This document shows positions 32,600 through 42,861 of a stretch of 64,000 nucleotides of DNA, piece after piece (position 1 is the first letter of the stretch; each line of letters starts with the position of its first letter). Source of the stretch: Scenedesmus sp. ARA3 (lineage: Eukaryota > Chlorophyta > Chlorophyceae > Sphaeropleales > Scenedesmaceae); assembly GCA_004335835.1 (NCBI GenBank), contig RWJK01001711.1, forward strand, positions 1-64,000, read 5' to 3'. The notes under the pieces were generated by a model. That model had not been told where the DNA came from. It did not search any database and worked only from the letters and a program-made list of their open reading frames with translations. Made by a program: the position numbers and the translations under genes.

Positions 32600-34766
32600 G
32601 TTGGTCGATGAGCACTGTGAAGTTTGATTTGATGTTCTACAAGGTAGTGAGCTTGCCAGCTCGTGGGGGCTGATGATCTGACCAAATTTAACTTGTCGAA
32701 CTACAGGGCTGCAGCAGGTAAGCGACGGTCATGTGAACAGCGCAGCTTGTTACACTAATGTTTTCAGGTGCGAAGAAAGAGTGAGTTCTGCGTGTTATCA
32801 GCGACACAACAACAGCCGTCATCGTTTGGCAGACTCTTATGAGTTGATCACGTCAGATTGAGGTTTTGGTCAGCGGCGGGGAAAAGATGAAACCAGCACA
32901 TGCACATACCCTACGTGCGCAGACACGTGGCGTCGAGCACCAAACACTGGCGTGCAGTACCTGCCGTAAAAAGCTTGCATTGACATGTAAACACAGTTTG
33001 CAATAGCTGAATGCAACATGCTGCTCACTCACGCATCTAGGAGGCGCCCCCTGCCACCATGGCTGCTGTCTTCAACTTCATATATTTTGATGTGCTGCTC
33101 CTCCTGCTATTACTTGTTCTAGTTTAACCTGCAATCAAAATAAAACCTGGTCAGTGCTGCCGTCAACCTGAATAGAAACGCAAAACACAGAGTGTTTGAA
33201 AGCGCATGTTGAAACCGGCCATTCTGCTGCCGAGCCGCTGCAGGCAAGCAGATCAAGTTTGCAATGCCCACTGTACCTGAAGAGGCACACAGCTGATACA
33301 CAACACAGAGTGCACACAGAGTGACACCAACTGTAACAAGCATTCCTATGCCTACATCCTTATAAAATGACGAGCAAGCAGGATCACAGGTACGTGTGAT
33401 ATGTGTACCCATCAGGTCACGACTGCACATGCCATCCCTGCAGGCCTGGACTGCATACAGCCACAAAACCATGTGCAGCTAGCTGTGGGACATACACCCA
33501 CTTGGCCTGGCACTACTGCAGCGCCAGTGCCATAGGAACATGCGGAAGTACCAGGCAATGCGACTGGGTTAGCATGGTCAAAATTCAAATCAACACCAGC
33601 AATGGAACCGCCCAACTGTAAGCGCCCACCAACTTGGGTGACCCAGGTTACACTGCCCGTGCTGTTCTTCATCGTTGTCGAAGCAGCAGCGTCAGCAGCG
33701 CCGATGCAACACCAGCATCATCAGCAACTGGCGCACGCAAGTAACACGAACTTAATTCATCACAACAACGCACGCGCGGCCCGCTGACTGCTCTTGCTGG
33801 TATTCACAACACCCACGTCGACTACAACGCACGTGCAACACCACAACGCAGCACAGAAACAGCGATGTAAAAGGAACATGCACATCTGACAGCAAACACA
33901 AAGCACGGGACTGGTAGTCAAGCCAGACTGCAGGACCCAGCGCGCTTTCAAGTACAAGTACAACGCTGCGTTGATGGTACAAGGTGATGCCGACAGCCTA
34001 ACTACACACTTGGCAGGTGCAGCAGCGCACGCATGCCCCGAGTCCACAGGTACAACACCTGTGCACCACAACAACGTTCACATTGAACAGTGGCCACAAT
34101 GCGCCACAGTATTCAAGTCACATGTATACACGCGCCTTTGAGAGACCCCGTGCACGACACTGTCATGGTTTCAGTCAGGTTCATGCGAGGGTCCAGCTGT
34201 CACGAAGGTGGATGAAGTGAACTTCAACACACGCAAAGCAAGCCAGTCACCTCATCTACTCAATCGTTGACAGAGCAGAGCTCTTCTAGTGCCTAGCCGT
34301 ACACTCATGCCGCAACACCTTGAGCCACGCTGTGCTCGTCAGAACTACGAGCCTGCAAGGCAACAATGCTGCATTTGGCAGAGCACCAGCAGAGTTGCAT
34401 AGCTGATGCTGCTCAGCAACAGCAAGACCACTTGCAATAAATACGCAAGAACAACGCAGTCCGGCTCATGGCTTTGTGCAGCAGGACATGCATCAACACA
34501 AATGAGTTCCCAACATACCATCCGCAACGGGGCAACACCCACTGCACATCCTGCAGGTACTACCAGGACATCAAACACACGCCGGCTTTGCTGCGCTCGG
34601 CACTGCATGCGCTCCACAGCGCTGAGCTCGCTGCAGCTGGCAACAGCCTCAAGCTGCCTCACCCTCTCAGCGCTTTGCTCCGCTCCGGACGATGGCAGCA
34701 GTGCGAATTCAGCGCTCTCTCAGCGCGTGTGTTGGCTGCTTGCTGAAACTGCGGCCTTCGCCCCCT
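32600..34766. other. Intergenic region, about 2.2 kb
   Basis: Holds the fasciclin promoter and the 3' UTR of the MAPK-like kinase gene. Base composition is more AT-rich than in the genes. Apart from the tiny ORF at 33059 I see no supported gene. Confidence 0.5.
33059..33127 (+). CDS. Possible 22-residue hydrophobic micro-ORF
   Basis: An ATG in good context (CTGCCACCATGG) opens a 22-codon frame ending TAA. After MAAVFNFIYFDV it is almost all Leu/Val, like a single membrane helix. The length is too short for composition to be decisive and no family is recognised. It could be a real small protein, an upstream ORF, or chance. Confidence 0.2.
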   Translation: MAAVFNFIYFDVLLLLLLLVLV

Positions 34767-37700
34767 TCAGCGCTTGTGCTGGCTGCGAATGATTGCAGCC
34801 AGCTCCGGGTGCGCCTCCTCGCTGTAGCCGCTGGGCACCAGGCTCACGCCCCACACGTCACCACGCCGCGTGCCCGCCTGCAAACATAACCAAGGCGAAG
34901 CAGTGAGGCACATTGGGTCACTACACAGCATACAGCGCACCAGCGGCAACGCAGCATGACTCACGCCCCACACGTCACCACGCCGCGTGCCCGCCTGCAG
35001 GTATCAATTGCAGCGCACAGCACAGCAGACAAAGCAGTAAGGCTCATTGCAGCAACGAAGAGTGCACCAGCAGGGCTGACGCCGTATGGTGCACACAGCA
35101 CAGCGCGTCGCGCACCCAGAGTTAAAGCATCAAGGCAGCATGCGTCAATACAAAGCTGCCGATGCAGGCGAGGCGGCCATGCAGCAGGGCGCTGAGCTAG
35201 CAGCGCGACAGGACAGGTGGGCGCACTGCAACCGCAGGTGCAGTTGTCTGCAAAATCAATTGCACGAACACAGACACAGCAAAGCAGCCCGCATCCGCAC
35301 CTGCAGCGTGTCTGGCATCCACTCGCCGTGCCTGCCTGCCCGCAAGTGCTGCTCAGGCTCCAGCCGCGCCTGCTCCGCATCTGCAATGGTGAGAATCGTA
35401 GCAGCAGCAGCAGCAGCAGCAGCAGCCGAAGCAGCAACAAGGCAATGGCCACAGCAGGTCAGCAAAGCCTTGTTTAACTGGAAGGCAGCAGCTAGAGCTA
35501 GGGGCCAAACTGCATGCCTCCCTGTCAGTGCTCAGCAGTCCAGCAGGCCAAGTCCAGATAAGTCTGCATGCCACTGCTGTCCATGCTCTAGACGCAACCG
35601 AGCACTTCTTGCTTGCTGCATGCAACTACGTGGTGGCGCAGCCCCAACATCTATCCATGCAACTGACAACCAACAGCTGCTGCGGACGCATCAACTATCT
35701 TGCGGATGCATGACTCGCGACACCCACAACCGCTCCTCCCACAGCATCTGCAACATCTACAGCCACCAGCCCTACCTGCATGGTGCGGCACGCGCTGCAT
35801 GCCAATCTTGCTGGCATCAACGCTGGGCCCCGGGTCAGGCTGCAGGTGCTGCCACTGCCGCGCAATGCTGCCGTTGCTGCCCACGCCTGTGAGGCCGCCT
35901 GGGCCAATGCGCTTGGCTGAGGCTCCCAGCAGCAGCGGCGACATGGGCTTGACAGGCGAGCGGCTGCCGGGTGAGTCGCTGTAGCTGGCTGCAGCCTGCA
36001 CACGAAATGACAGGAATCAGCATCCATGTGTAGGGTTCAAAGTGCAGCAACGCAGCACAGAGTCACTGGGGAGCGGCCGGGTGAGTCGCTGTAGCTGGCC
36101 GCAGCCTTCGCACATGATGGGTTTGCAGATGAAATACCAGGCAGCCTTGAGCAAAGGGTACTGCGTACAAGTGCAAAGGAGCAGACGTGCGCATGCTGTG
36201 CCTGCAAAGCTTGCAGCCACCTGACTGACCTCAGCACCAGCATACAGAGGTTCAGGGAGCAGCAGACGCTCAAAATGCACATCGCGCGCCGCAGCAGCTG
36301 GTGTGCAGTGTGCTCGCAGAGCAAAACACAAAAACAACGTACTACACACTTGTACTACAGTTCAAAATTACGCACCGCTGCGCGCCGGCGCTCCAGGTGC
36401 CCCTTGTGGTCTGCCACCTCCCGCTCCAGCAGCTCCCGCAATGGCTGCGGGGCCTGGGGCGTGGGGCCGCCAGGTGCCACGTCAGCGGGCTGTTACATAA
36501 CATAACATAACATAACAGACATGGACAGGCAGCAGAGCGGCACAAAGGCAGTCATGTCAGCACGTTGCGTGGACATATGTAGCAGAGACAGGCCAGCAGG
36601 CAGGCAGGCAGACATGCGATTAGCAGAGCAAGGGGGTTGCCAGCTCTGGAGCACCACATGTCGCCATGCCCAACAGACACACCACAACAGCCAGCACCTC
36701 TGCCTGTCTCCCACCTTGTCAAGGCTCATCATCAGCGCCAGGACAGTCACATGACAGCAAGACCTCACACCGTATACAACCGACACACCGCCACAGCCAG
36801 CACTCCCCAGCCCGCCCACCTTGCCCAGGCGCAATCATCAGCGCAGCCATGTCATGCAACAGACACGCCACAACATCCTGCTTGCATGCATCCACAGGCA
36901 ATCTCTTTGTCAACAACAGCCGCTGCCCCTGCCTGCCCCCCAACTTATCCAAGCTCATCATCAGCGCAGCCATGCCATGCAGCAGACACGCCACAACATC
37001 CTGCTTGCATGCATCCACATGCAACCTCCATGTCAACAACAGCCGCTGCCCCCTCCCGCCCCCCACCTTATCCAGGCTCATCATCAGCGCAGCCATCATG
37101 CACAAGCAACACGCCATAACAACATTTGCTTGCAGGTGCAATGTCTGTGTCACCGACAGCCAGCAACCCCCACCTTGTCCAGGCTCATCATCAGCGGAGC
37201 CGTCATGCAGAACAAGCACGCCACAAAAACATTTGCTTGTAAGTGCAAAACATCTGTATCACCGACAGCCAGCACCCCCACCTTGTCCAGGCTCATCATC
37301 AGCGCAGCCACGTCATGCTCCAGCGCCGCCAGCAACAACATTACACGCTGGGTTTTCCACCCAAGCGCTTCGTCTAACTGTTGTTGGGTGCAATCCTAAC
37401 CTGATCAATAATTCAAAGCCCGCTGCGCTTGCACGTTTACATGTGAAACTGAAAACCATTCCTTAGAAACATCCTGCATCCACTGCAATCCCTTTGTAAA
37501 CACCAGCCGCCACCTGTCCCTGCCTCCACCTTGTCCAGGCTCATCATCAGCGCAGCCATGCCATGCAGAACAAACACACCACAACAACATTTGCTTGTAA
37601 CTGCAATATCTGTGTCACCGACAGCCAGCACCCCCCACCTTGTCCAGGCTCATCATCAGCGCAGCCATGTCATGCTCCAGCGCCGCCAGCGCAGCAGCAG

Positions 37701-40700
37701 GATCGTCCAGCTCATAGTAGTGCTGCCCGCTGCGCGTCACTGCAAAGCTGCCCTGCACAGCAAGCACCGGCTCACCCGCAGCAGCAGCAGCAGCAGCAGC
37801 AGCAGGCCGTGCAGGGCTGCTGCCAGCAGCACATGCAGCGCAGGCCTTTGCGGCTGCTTGCAAGCTCGGCGGTAGCGGCGGTAGGGTGCGGCTCGCACCA
37901 GGGCTCGAGCACGCTGCTGATGTTACTGGCTGTAGCCGCGCGTCTAAATCCATATCGTCATCACCGCCTGCTGCTGCTGCCGCTGCTGCAGCAAACAGGC
38001 CGGCATCATCGCTACCGTGATTTGTGCTAGCAGCAGCAGCAGCAGCAGCAGAGGCAGCAGCTGTGGCAGCAGCCACCTCGCCTGCTGCTGCTGTGATGGC
38101 TGAGCGCATCGGGCTGTCGCCGCTGACGCTGCGCGCACGCTTGAGGATGCTGACTGGGCGCATGTCTGCTGCTGCTGGTGGCCGCGGCTTGGAGTCTGCA
38201 GCGGCAGCCAAACACATACATTCAGTCAGCACCACAGTTACAGCAAGGCCGTCAAAGCTGCTACTCCGACTCTGCGCACATAGCACTACCAAGCATGCGC
38301 AACAGCACACCATCAAAGGCAGCAGGTATTCTACCCAAGGTCCTGCCGCCAGGGTGCCACCCCGCTGCTCACCATCACAGTCCATACTTGCATCCAACAG
38401 CTGCTGCGCCGCATCCGCTGCTGCTGCGGCTGCTGCCACTGCCGCTGCGCCACTGGCAGTCATGGCTGGCAGCAGGTCTTCAAAGTACTCATGGGCCATG
38501 GCCTCCTCGCAGCTGCAGCGGCGGGCCGGGTCAAAGGACAGCAGGCGAGCCAGCAGGTCGACTGCCACCTCCCCGGCAGAGCCGAAGCGGCGGAACAGGG
38601 ACGGTGCCCTGCGAGATAAGCACACAGCGGAACGTAGGAGCATGAGCAGGGTGCAAAATAAAGCGTTTGGTGTGCGTGTGGGCATGGACAACCTTTTTCG
38701 ACCTGAAGAGGTGCAGCAGCCAGACACAGCCTGTCCTGCAGCAGCTAGGAAACCCCACAAACATGCAACTCGTTGTGGCAACACCTTGCGCAGGTGACGC
38801 CACCACACTGTGCGCAGCAGCAGCAGCAGCAGCAGCAACCAGTAGGAAACCAATGTGCAGACGACCACTCTCACCGTGGCGGCATCTTGCGCAGGTATCT
38901 CCTCCACGCGGGGTTGTCCACGCCCTCGATGCAGCGCCATGAGGGCGTGCCAATCACCGCAAACAGCGCGGACAGCTCCGTGCGCGTGACGCTGTTGCCG
39001 GGGCCCGCAAAGTGCTCTCCTTCCACGGGCGTGACTGGCATGCCGTGGATGGCAAACACGGGGCCCACCTGCATGGGTCGGGTGGTTGCGGCACATTGCG
39101 GCACGCCAGATCAAAATGCGGCTTCCTGCTTTGCTTGTGTGCCTCAGGTGGAGCTGCAGTCGCGGTCACACTATACAGGTGACACGCAACATGAGAGATG
39201 CGTCTCAATGTATGTCTGTTGCTGCTGCTTTGAAGACCAGGAGTCTCGTGGCTGGCTGACAAGCTGGCTGTAGCCTGCTGCCAGGCCGCTGAATCCAAAT
39301 GTCCTTGCAGCACCGCAGTTCACCTGCAGCTGCGGCGTGGTGGCCTTGCCGATCCAGGCCACGCGCTGCAGCAGCTCGCCCAGCACGCAGCCGCAGCCCC
39401 ACATGTCAATGGCCTCGGTGTAGCCGCCGCGCGACATCACCACCTGCGCGGTTGGTGCACATAGCGCACGTGCATTGCACGCAGAGTTGAGTATGGCACA
39501 GGAAGCACAGATGATGGCTACGTGCAGCCACCGCGCAAGATCAGCAGCTGCTGCTGCAGTGCAAGATGTGAAGCAGTTTCAGTTGCGATGCAGGCAGAGC
39601 CAGAGGTGCCGCACAGGAGGCACAAACAACACAGGCATAACACAGATCTGGGCAGCACACACATGCAAGCAGTACTCGCTGATTGCAACCTAAGCGGGCC
39701 ACAACCACTAATGGCCAGCGGCACTGAGGTGCGTATGTGCACAGCAACAATCACAGTTGAGACTAGGTGTCATTGGGCAGCAGCCACATTGCCGCACACC
39801 AGGCAAGGGCTAACCCGCATTGGTCAACCCGCACCCGCTCACCTCAGGCGCCCTGTAGCAGGGCGTGCACACCATGCGCGTCAGCGGCGCCTTGAAGCCG
39901 CCCCCGCCGCCAGCTACAGGCCTGCAGGCAGCGCCACACAAGCCGCACAACAACATATACAACCCAAACTTTACAAAAATGTTTGATGTAATTTCTTGGA
40001 TGCTTCAGTGACCTGCTTGCATGCAACTGATGCAGTTTCCATGTCAAAAACATGATCCTAGGTACACCTGCTGCCTCATAGTGACACAGGCATGACACTG
40101 CTGGCACAGCTGCTGCATATGCTTCAGTCTACGCGCAGCATGTGCTTGCTGACGCTACGCTACAGGCAGGCGTTACTGCAGCATGCATGCTGTCATCAGC
40201 TTGCTGTTGCAGCAGCTCTCCCGCTGCCATACTGCTGCTGCAGCTTGCTGCAGTGTGTCGCACTTGCGCGCTCACCTCGCATATATTTCTGAGGGGCTGG
40301 CATTGCCTGCCTCAGCACAGAAGCTGTCGCTGTGGTGCACGCCACCCGGCAGGGGCCGCAGCGCCCTGCTGCCGCTGCTGCCATGCCGCCCTGGCTCATC
40401 TGCTCTGCTGCTGCCGCCTTGCTGCTGCTGCTGCCTATGCGCTGAGTCATGCGACTGTGTCGGTGAATCCATTGAACTATGCCGCATATGCCCCGGGTGA
40501 TACTCCAGCTGCTCCTGCTGTTCCTGCTCCTGCTGCTGCTGGCTGCCGCTGCCATCGCAGCTGTGCTGCAGCTGCTGCTGCAGTCTGCTGACGGCTGCGT
40601 GCCGCTGCGCTCCTGCTGCGCCGCCCTGCTGTAGCTGCTTCTCCAGCAGCGTGGACCTGGCAGAGCCAAGGTCAGCAAGCTTGACATGCCTGCAGCAGCA

Positions 40701-42553
40701 GCAGCAGCAGCAGCATATGAGTGCGGTGCTCCGCAGAACACTCAAGTCCGGTGCAAGTGCAGATAAGAACAGCTGCATGCACAGTCAGCAAGGCCACTCT
40801 CACTGCGCCACCACCAGTACAGCAGGCAGTCGTTCTTTTCCACGTTCTTTCCACCAAGTACTCTGCAGCTGCCGCGCACCTGACTCCGTTGGTGTACGTC
40901 ATGAGGATGTTGGCGCTCTTGATGTCTCTGTGCCACACGCCGTTGCGGTGCAGGTACTGCACTGCCGTCAGCAGCTGCAGCATGATGGCACGCACCTCTG
41001 ACTCCGACAACTGCAGCAGCAGCGGCACAGCCAGCACAGCCGCAACATCAGCAGGGTGTTTTAAGCGTGTGCAACAGCAGAGCGCACCGCCAGCAGGCAG
41101 GTAGACTAAGCTGGTCACTCCTGCGGGCCAGCCACTGCACTGCGCAACAGCATGCACTGCCTGCACTGCTGCTGGGCCAGCCGGTACTGCTGGCCGCCGG
41201 CTCCAACCAACATACAGCAGCACATTGAACATTGCCGCTGGTCCGCACCTGGCCGCGCATATGGTAGAGGTCTCCCTGGTCGCAGAACTCCAGCGCCAGG
41301 TACAGATCCAGGCTGGTGGGCACCAGCGCCCCCTTGCGGTACATGTAGCGGCCTGCGGCAGGAAAGAAGACAAACATGTGCGTTGCTGGGGTGGCCAGAA
41401 GTGTGTTTGTTGGAGCCGCTCGGTGGGAAGCTGCTAGAGCTGGCTGCGAAGCGGCGGCAAGAAGCAGGTAGGTGCGCCAGCGGCACAGCGGGTCTGGTGT
41501 GACTCAACGCAGCTGCAGCATCATGCCAGCAGCACACACTACAGAAGCTCCTGCTGCGGGCAGTGGCCTGTCCCGACAGTACCATTACAGCGCGAGCTGC
41601 TGCTGCAAGCAGTGCTGCATCTCCAAACACATACCTGTAGATGAGGGCTTGAGGAAGACATCTTTGAGGCCGATGATGTGTGGGTGCTCCAGGCGGCGCA
41701 AGATGCACACCTCGCGCAGCACGCGCTTCGCGTTCTCGCTGTTGAGCAGCACATCAGGGATGCGCTTCAACGCCACCTGCGGCATGCAAGTTGTGTTGCA
41801 AGGCATGCAGGCAATGAAAACAGCATCACAGCAAGCTGGGAGGGGTGCCACTCTTTTGCTGAGTGGAGCGATGGGGAAGGCAGGCAGACGCCTGGCAAGC
41901 TGCAGAGAGTGCAGCATCAGCAGGGGTGGTGCTGCAGCATGGGCACACGCTGCCAGCACCCCTTGAAATAGGTCCAACTGGATGCATCAACTGACGAGTG
42001 TTTCAGAGGGTGGTGCTGGGCAGACATATAAGAGCCGTAAAACGCATGAGGCAGCCAGGAGTGCCAGACACTGCTGGCATGGAGCCTATAAGTGCTTGCG
42101 AAACGCTGTGCAGGTGTCCGCAGGCAGCGCTCATGCAGAAGATGCCCCCAGCATCTTGCTGCTTCGGTGCCCTTACGCCATAGCATGACAAAGAGGCTGG
42201 TTGATACTTGTGACACATACGGACAGCTGCATGATGGTGCAAGACCTTTGCCAGGTACCAGCTGAGCTGTGCCTTGCAGACGTGGTGCCACGCCACTCAC
42301 CAATTCCTGGGTGTCGTTATCTTTGGCAGACACCACACTGCTGAAGCTCCCACTCCCCAATTGCTTTAACAACGTGTACCTTGTGCCCACCTGCAGCGGT
42401 CGCAATGAGTTCGGTTCCGAAGTGCTGGGACAAGGAAGCCTGTATCTTCATCTTTCCTGCCCCGATCCGCCTGCAACTCACCGACCACTGTTGTCCATCA
42501 ACATAATAAATACCAGGCTGGTGCTTGTCTGCTTGAATAGGATGCTGCGCCAT
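34767..42553 (-). CDS. Atypical MAPK-like CMGC protein kinase without TXY, long activation segment
   Basis: Fifteen exons: 42482-42553, 42301-42390, 41635-41776, 41249-41352, 40880-41010, 40276-40689, 39843-39921, 39324-39443, 38875-39068, 38373-38608, 37639-38195, 36376-36489, 35776-35995, 35301-35380, 34767-34877; 2664 nt, 887 aa, phases agree. The N-terminus (PGIYYVDGQQWSVGTRYTLL) looks like MAPKs. Motifs: LGSGSFSSVV, VALK (Lys58), HRDIKSANIL, LADLGSAR, TRMVCTPCYRAPE, YTEAIDMWGCGCVLGELL, then LLSFDPARRCSCEEAMAHEY. The C-lobe, with FAVIGTP and a helix like the MAPK insert, supports MAPK affinity. DFG is DLG (about 186-188). About 155 residues, largely Gln/Ser/His, separate DLG from APE, and no TEY/TDY is present. 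The C-terminus has a coiled, RRAAASYSDSPGSRSP-type region. Regulation by an upstream MKK is doubtful without TXY. Introns hold several exon-edge repeats. Confidence 0.83.
34843..34999 (-). repeat. Exact 40-base copy of last exon start with acceptor (kinase gene)
   Basis: Bases 34843-34882 (start of the last exon plus its TGCAG acceptor) recur unchanged at 34960-34999, offset 117, in the upstream intron. Both copies have an AG acceptor; the distal one ends in CTGCAG. Confidence 0.92.
35958..36107 (-). repeat. Copy of exon start (SYSDSPG) in upstream intron
   Basis: The start of the exon at 35995 (35958-35997) recurs at about 36070-36107 with two substitutions and a 3-base gap, offset about 110. 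The copy keeps the reading AASYSDSPG and the splice-site side. Confidence 0.85.
36495..36516 (-). repeat. (TTATG)n pentamer at a 3' splice site
   Basis: About four GTTAT pentamers in sense precede a TGTAACAG acceptor at 36490. This replaces the usual CTG tract. Confidence 0.75.
36690..37690 (-). repeat. Array of about eight copies of an exon 3' end plus donor (kinase intron)
   Basis: The word for exon end MAALMMSLDK plus its GTGG donor occurs at about 36711, 36831, 36950, 37064, 37169, 37279, 37526 and, in the real exon, 37636-37680. Units are roughly 105-120 bases (one gap of 247) and share intron sequence such as CACGCCACAACA and CTTGCATGCATCCACA. The unit near 37279 also repeats 20 more exon bases (GAGCATGAC side). 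Seven lie in the 1149-base intron. Confidence 0.92.
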
Positions 42554-42861
42554 CCTAGTGAAATCAGTGCCGGACCATGCGGGTGAACAAAACCTGGACT
42601 ACTGCTTTAAAAGGTGCCAAATTAGAGCAATAGTGGGTACTGCAACGGAACCAGCTGCAAGAGGTGGTCTAGCACGTAATAGGGTGACAACGGACACACC
42701 ACCAGGGCTTTGGTGTTGTCGTCAGCTCAATCAGCTGCTGTTCTCTAACAATTCGTGATCATCAGCACAGATGGTAGTGCATGCTGTTCACGCTGGCTCC
42801 CTAGCACACCGTAGCCCCGCCAGCTGCAGTTTCTGCTGTTGTCAGCATTGACATCGCAATC
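42554..42861. promoter_or_regulatory. Short divergent promoter between MAPK-like kinase and APEM9-like gene
   Basis: Only 308 bases separate the outward-facing start codons, so both 5' UTRs and promoters must overlap here. No TATA box is evident. Confidence 0.55.

Noticed and set aside
36690..37690. CRISPR-like regular repeat array
   Set aside because: Units are in the intron of a eukaryotic gene, spacing is irregular, and each unit is a copy of an exon edge; no cas genes are near.
34767..42553. Cyclin-dependent kinase
   Set aside because: No PSTAIRE-like helix; the N-terminus and the late C-lobe are closer to MAPKs.
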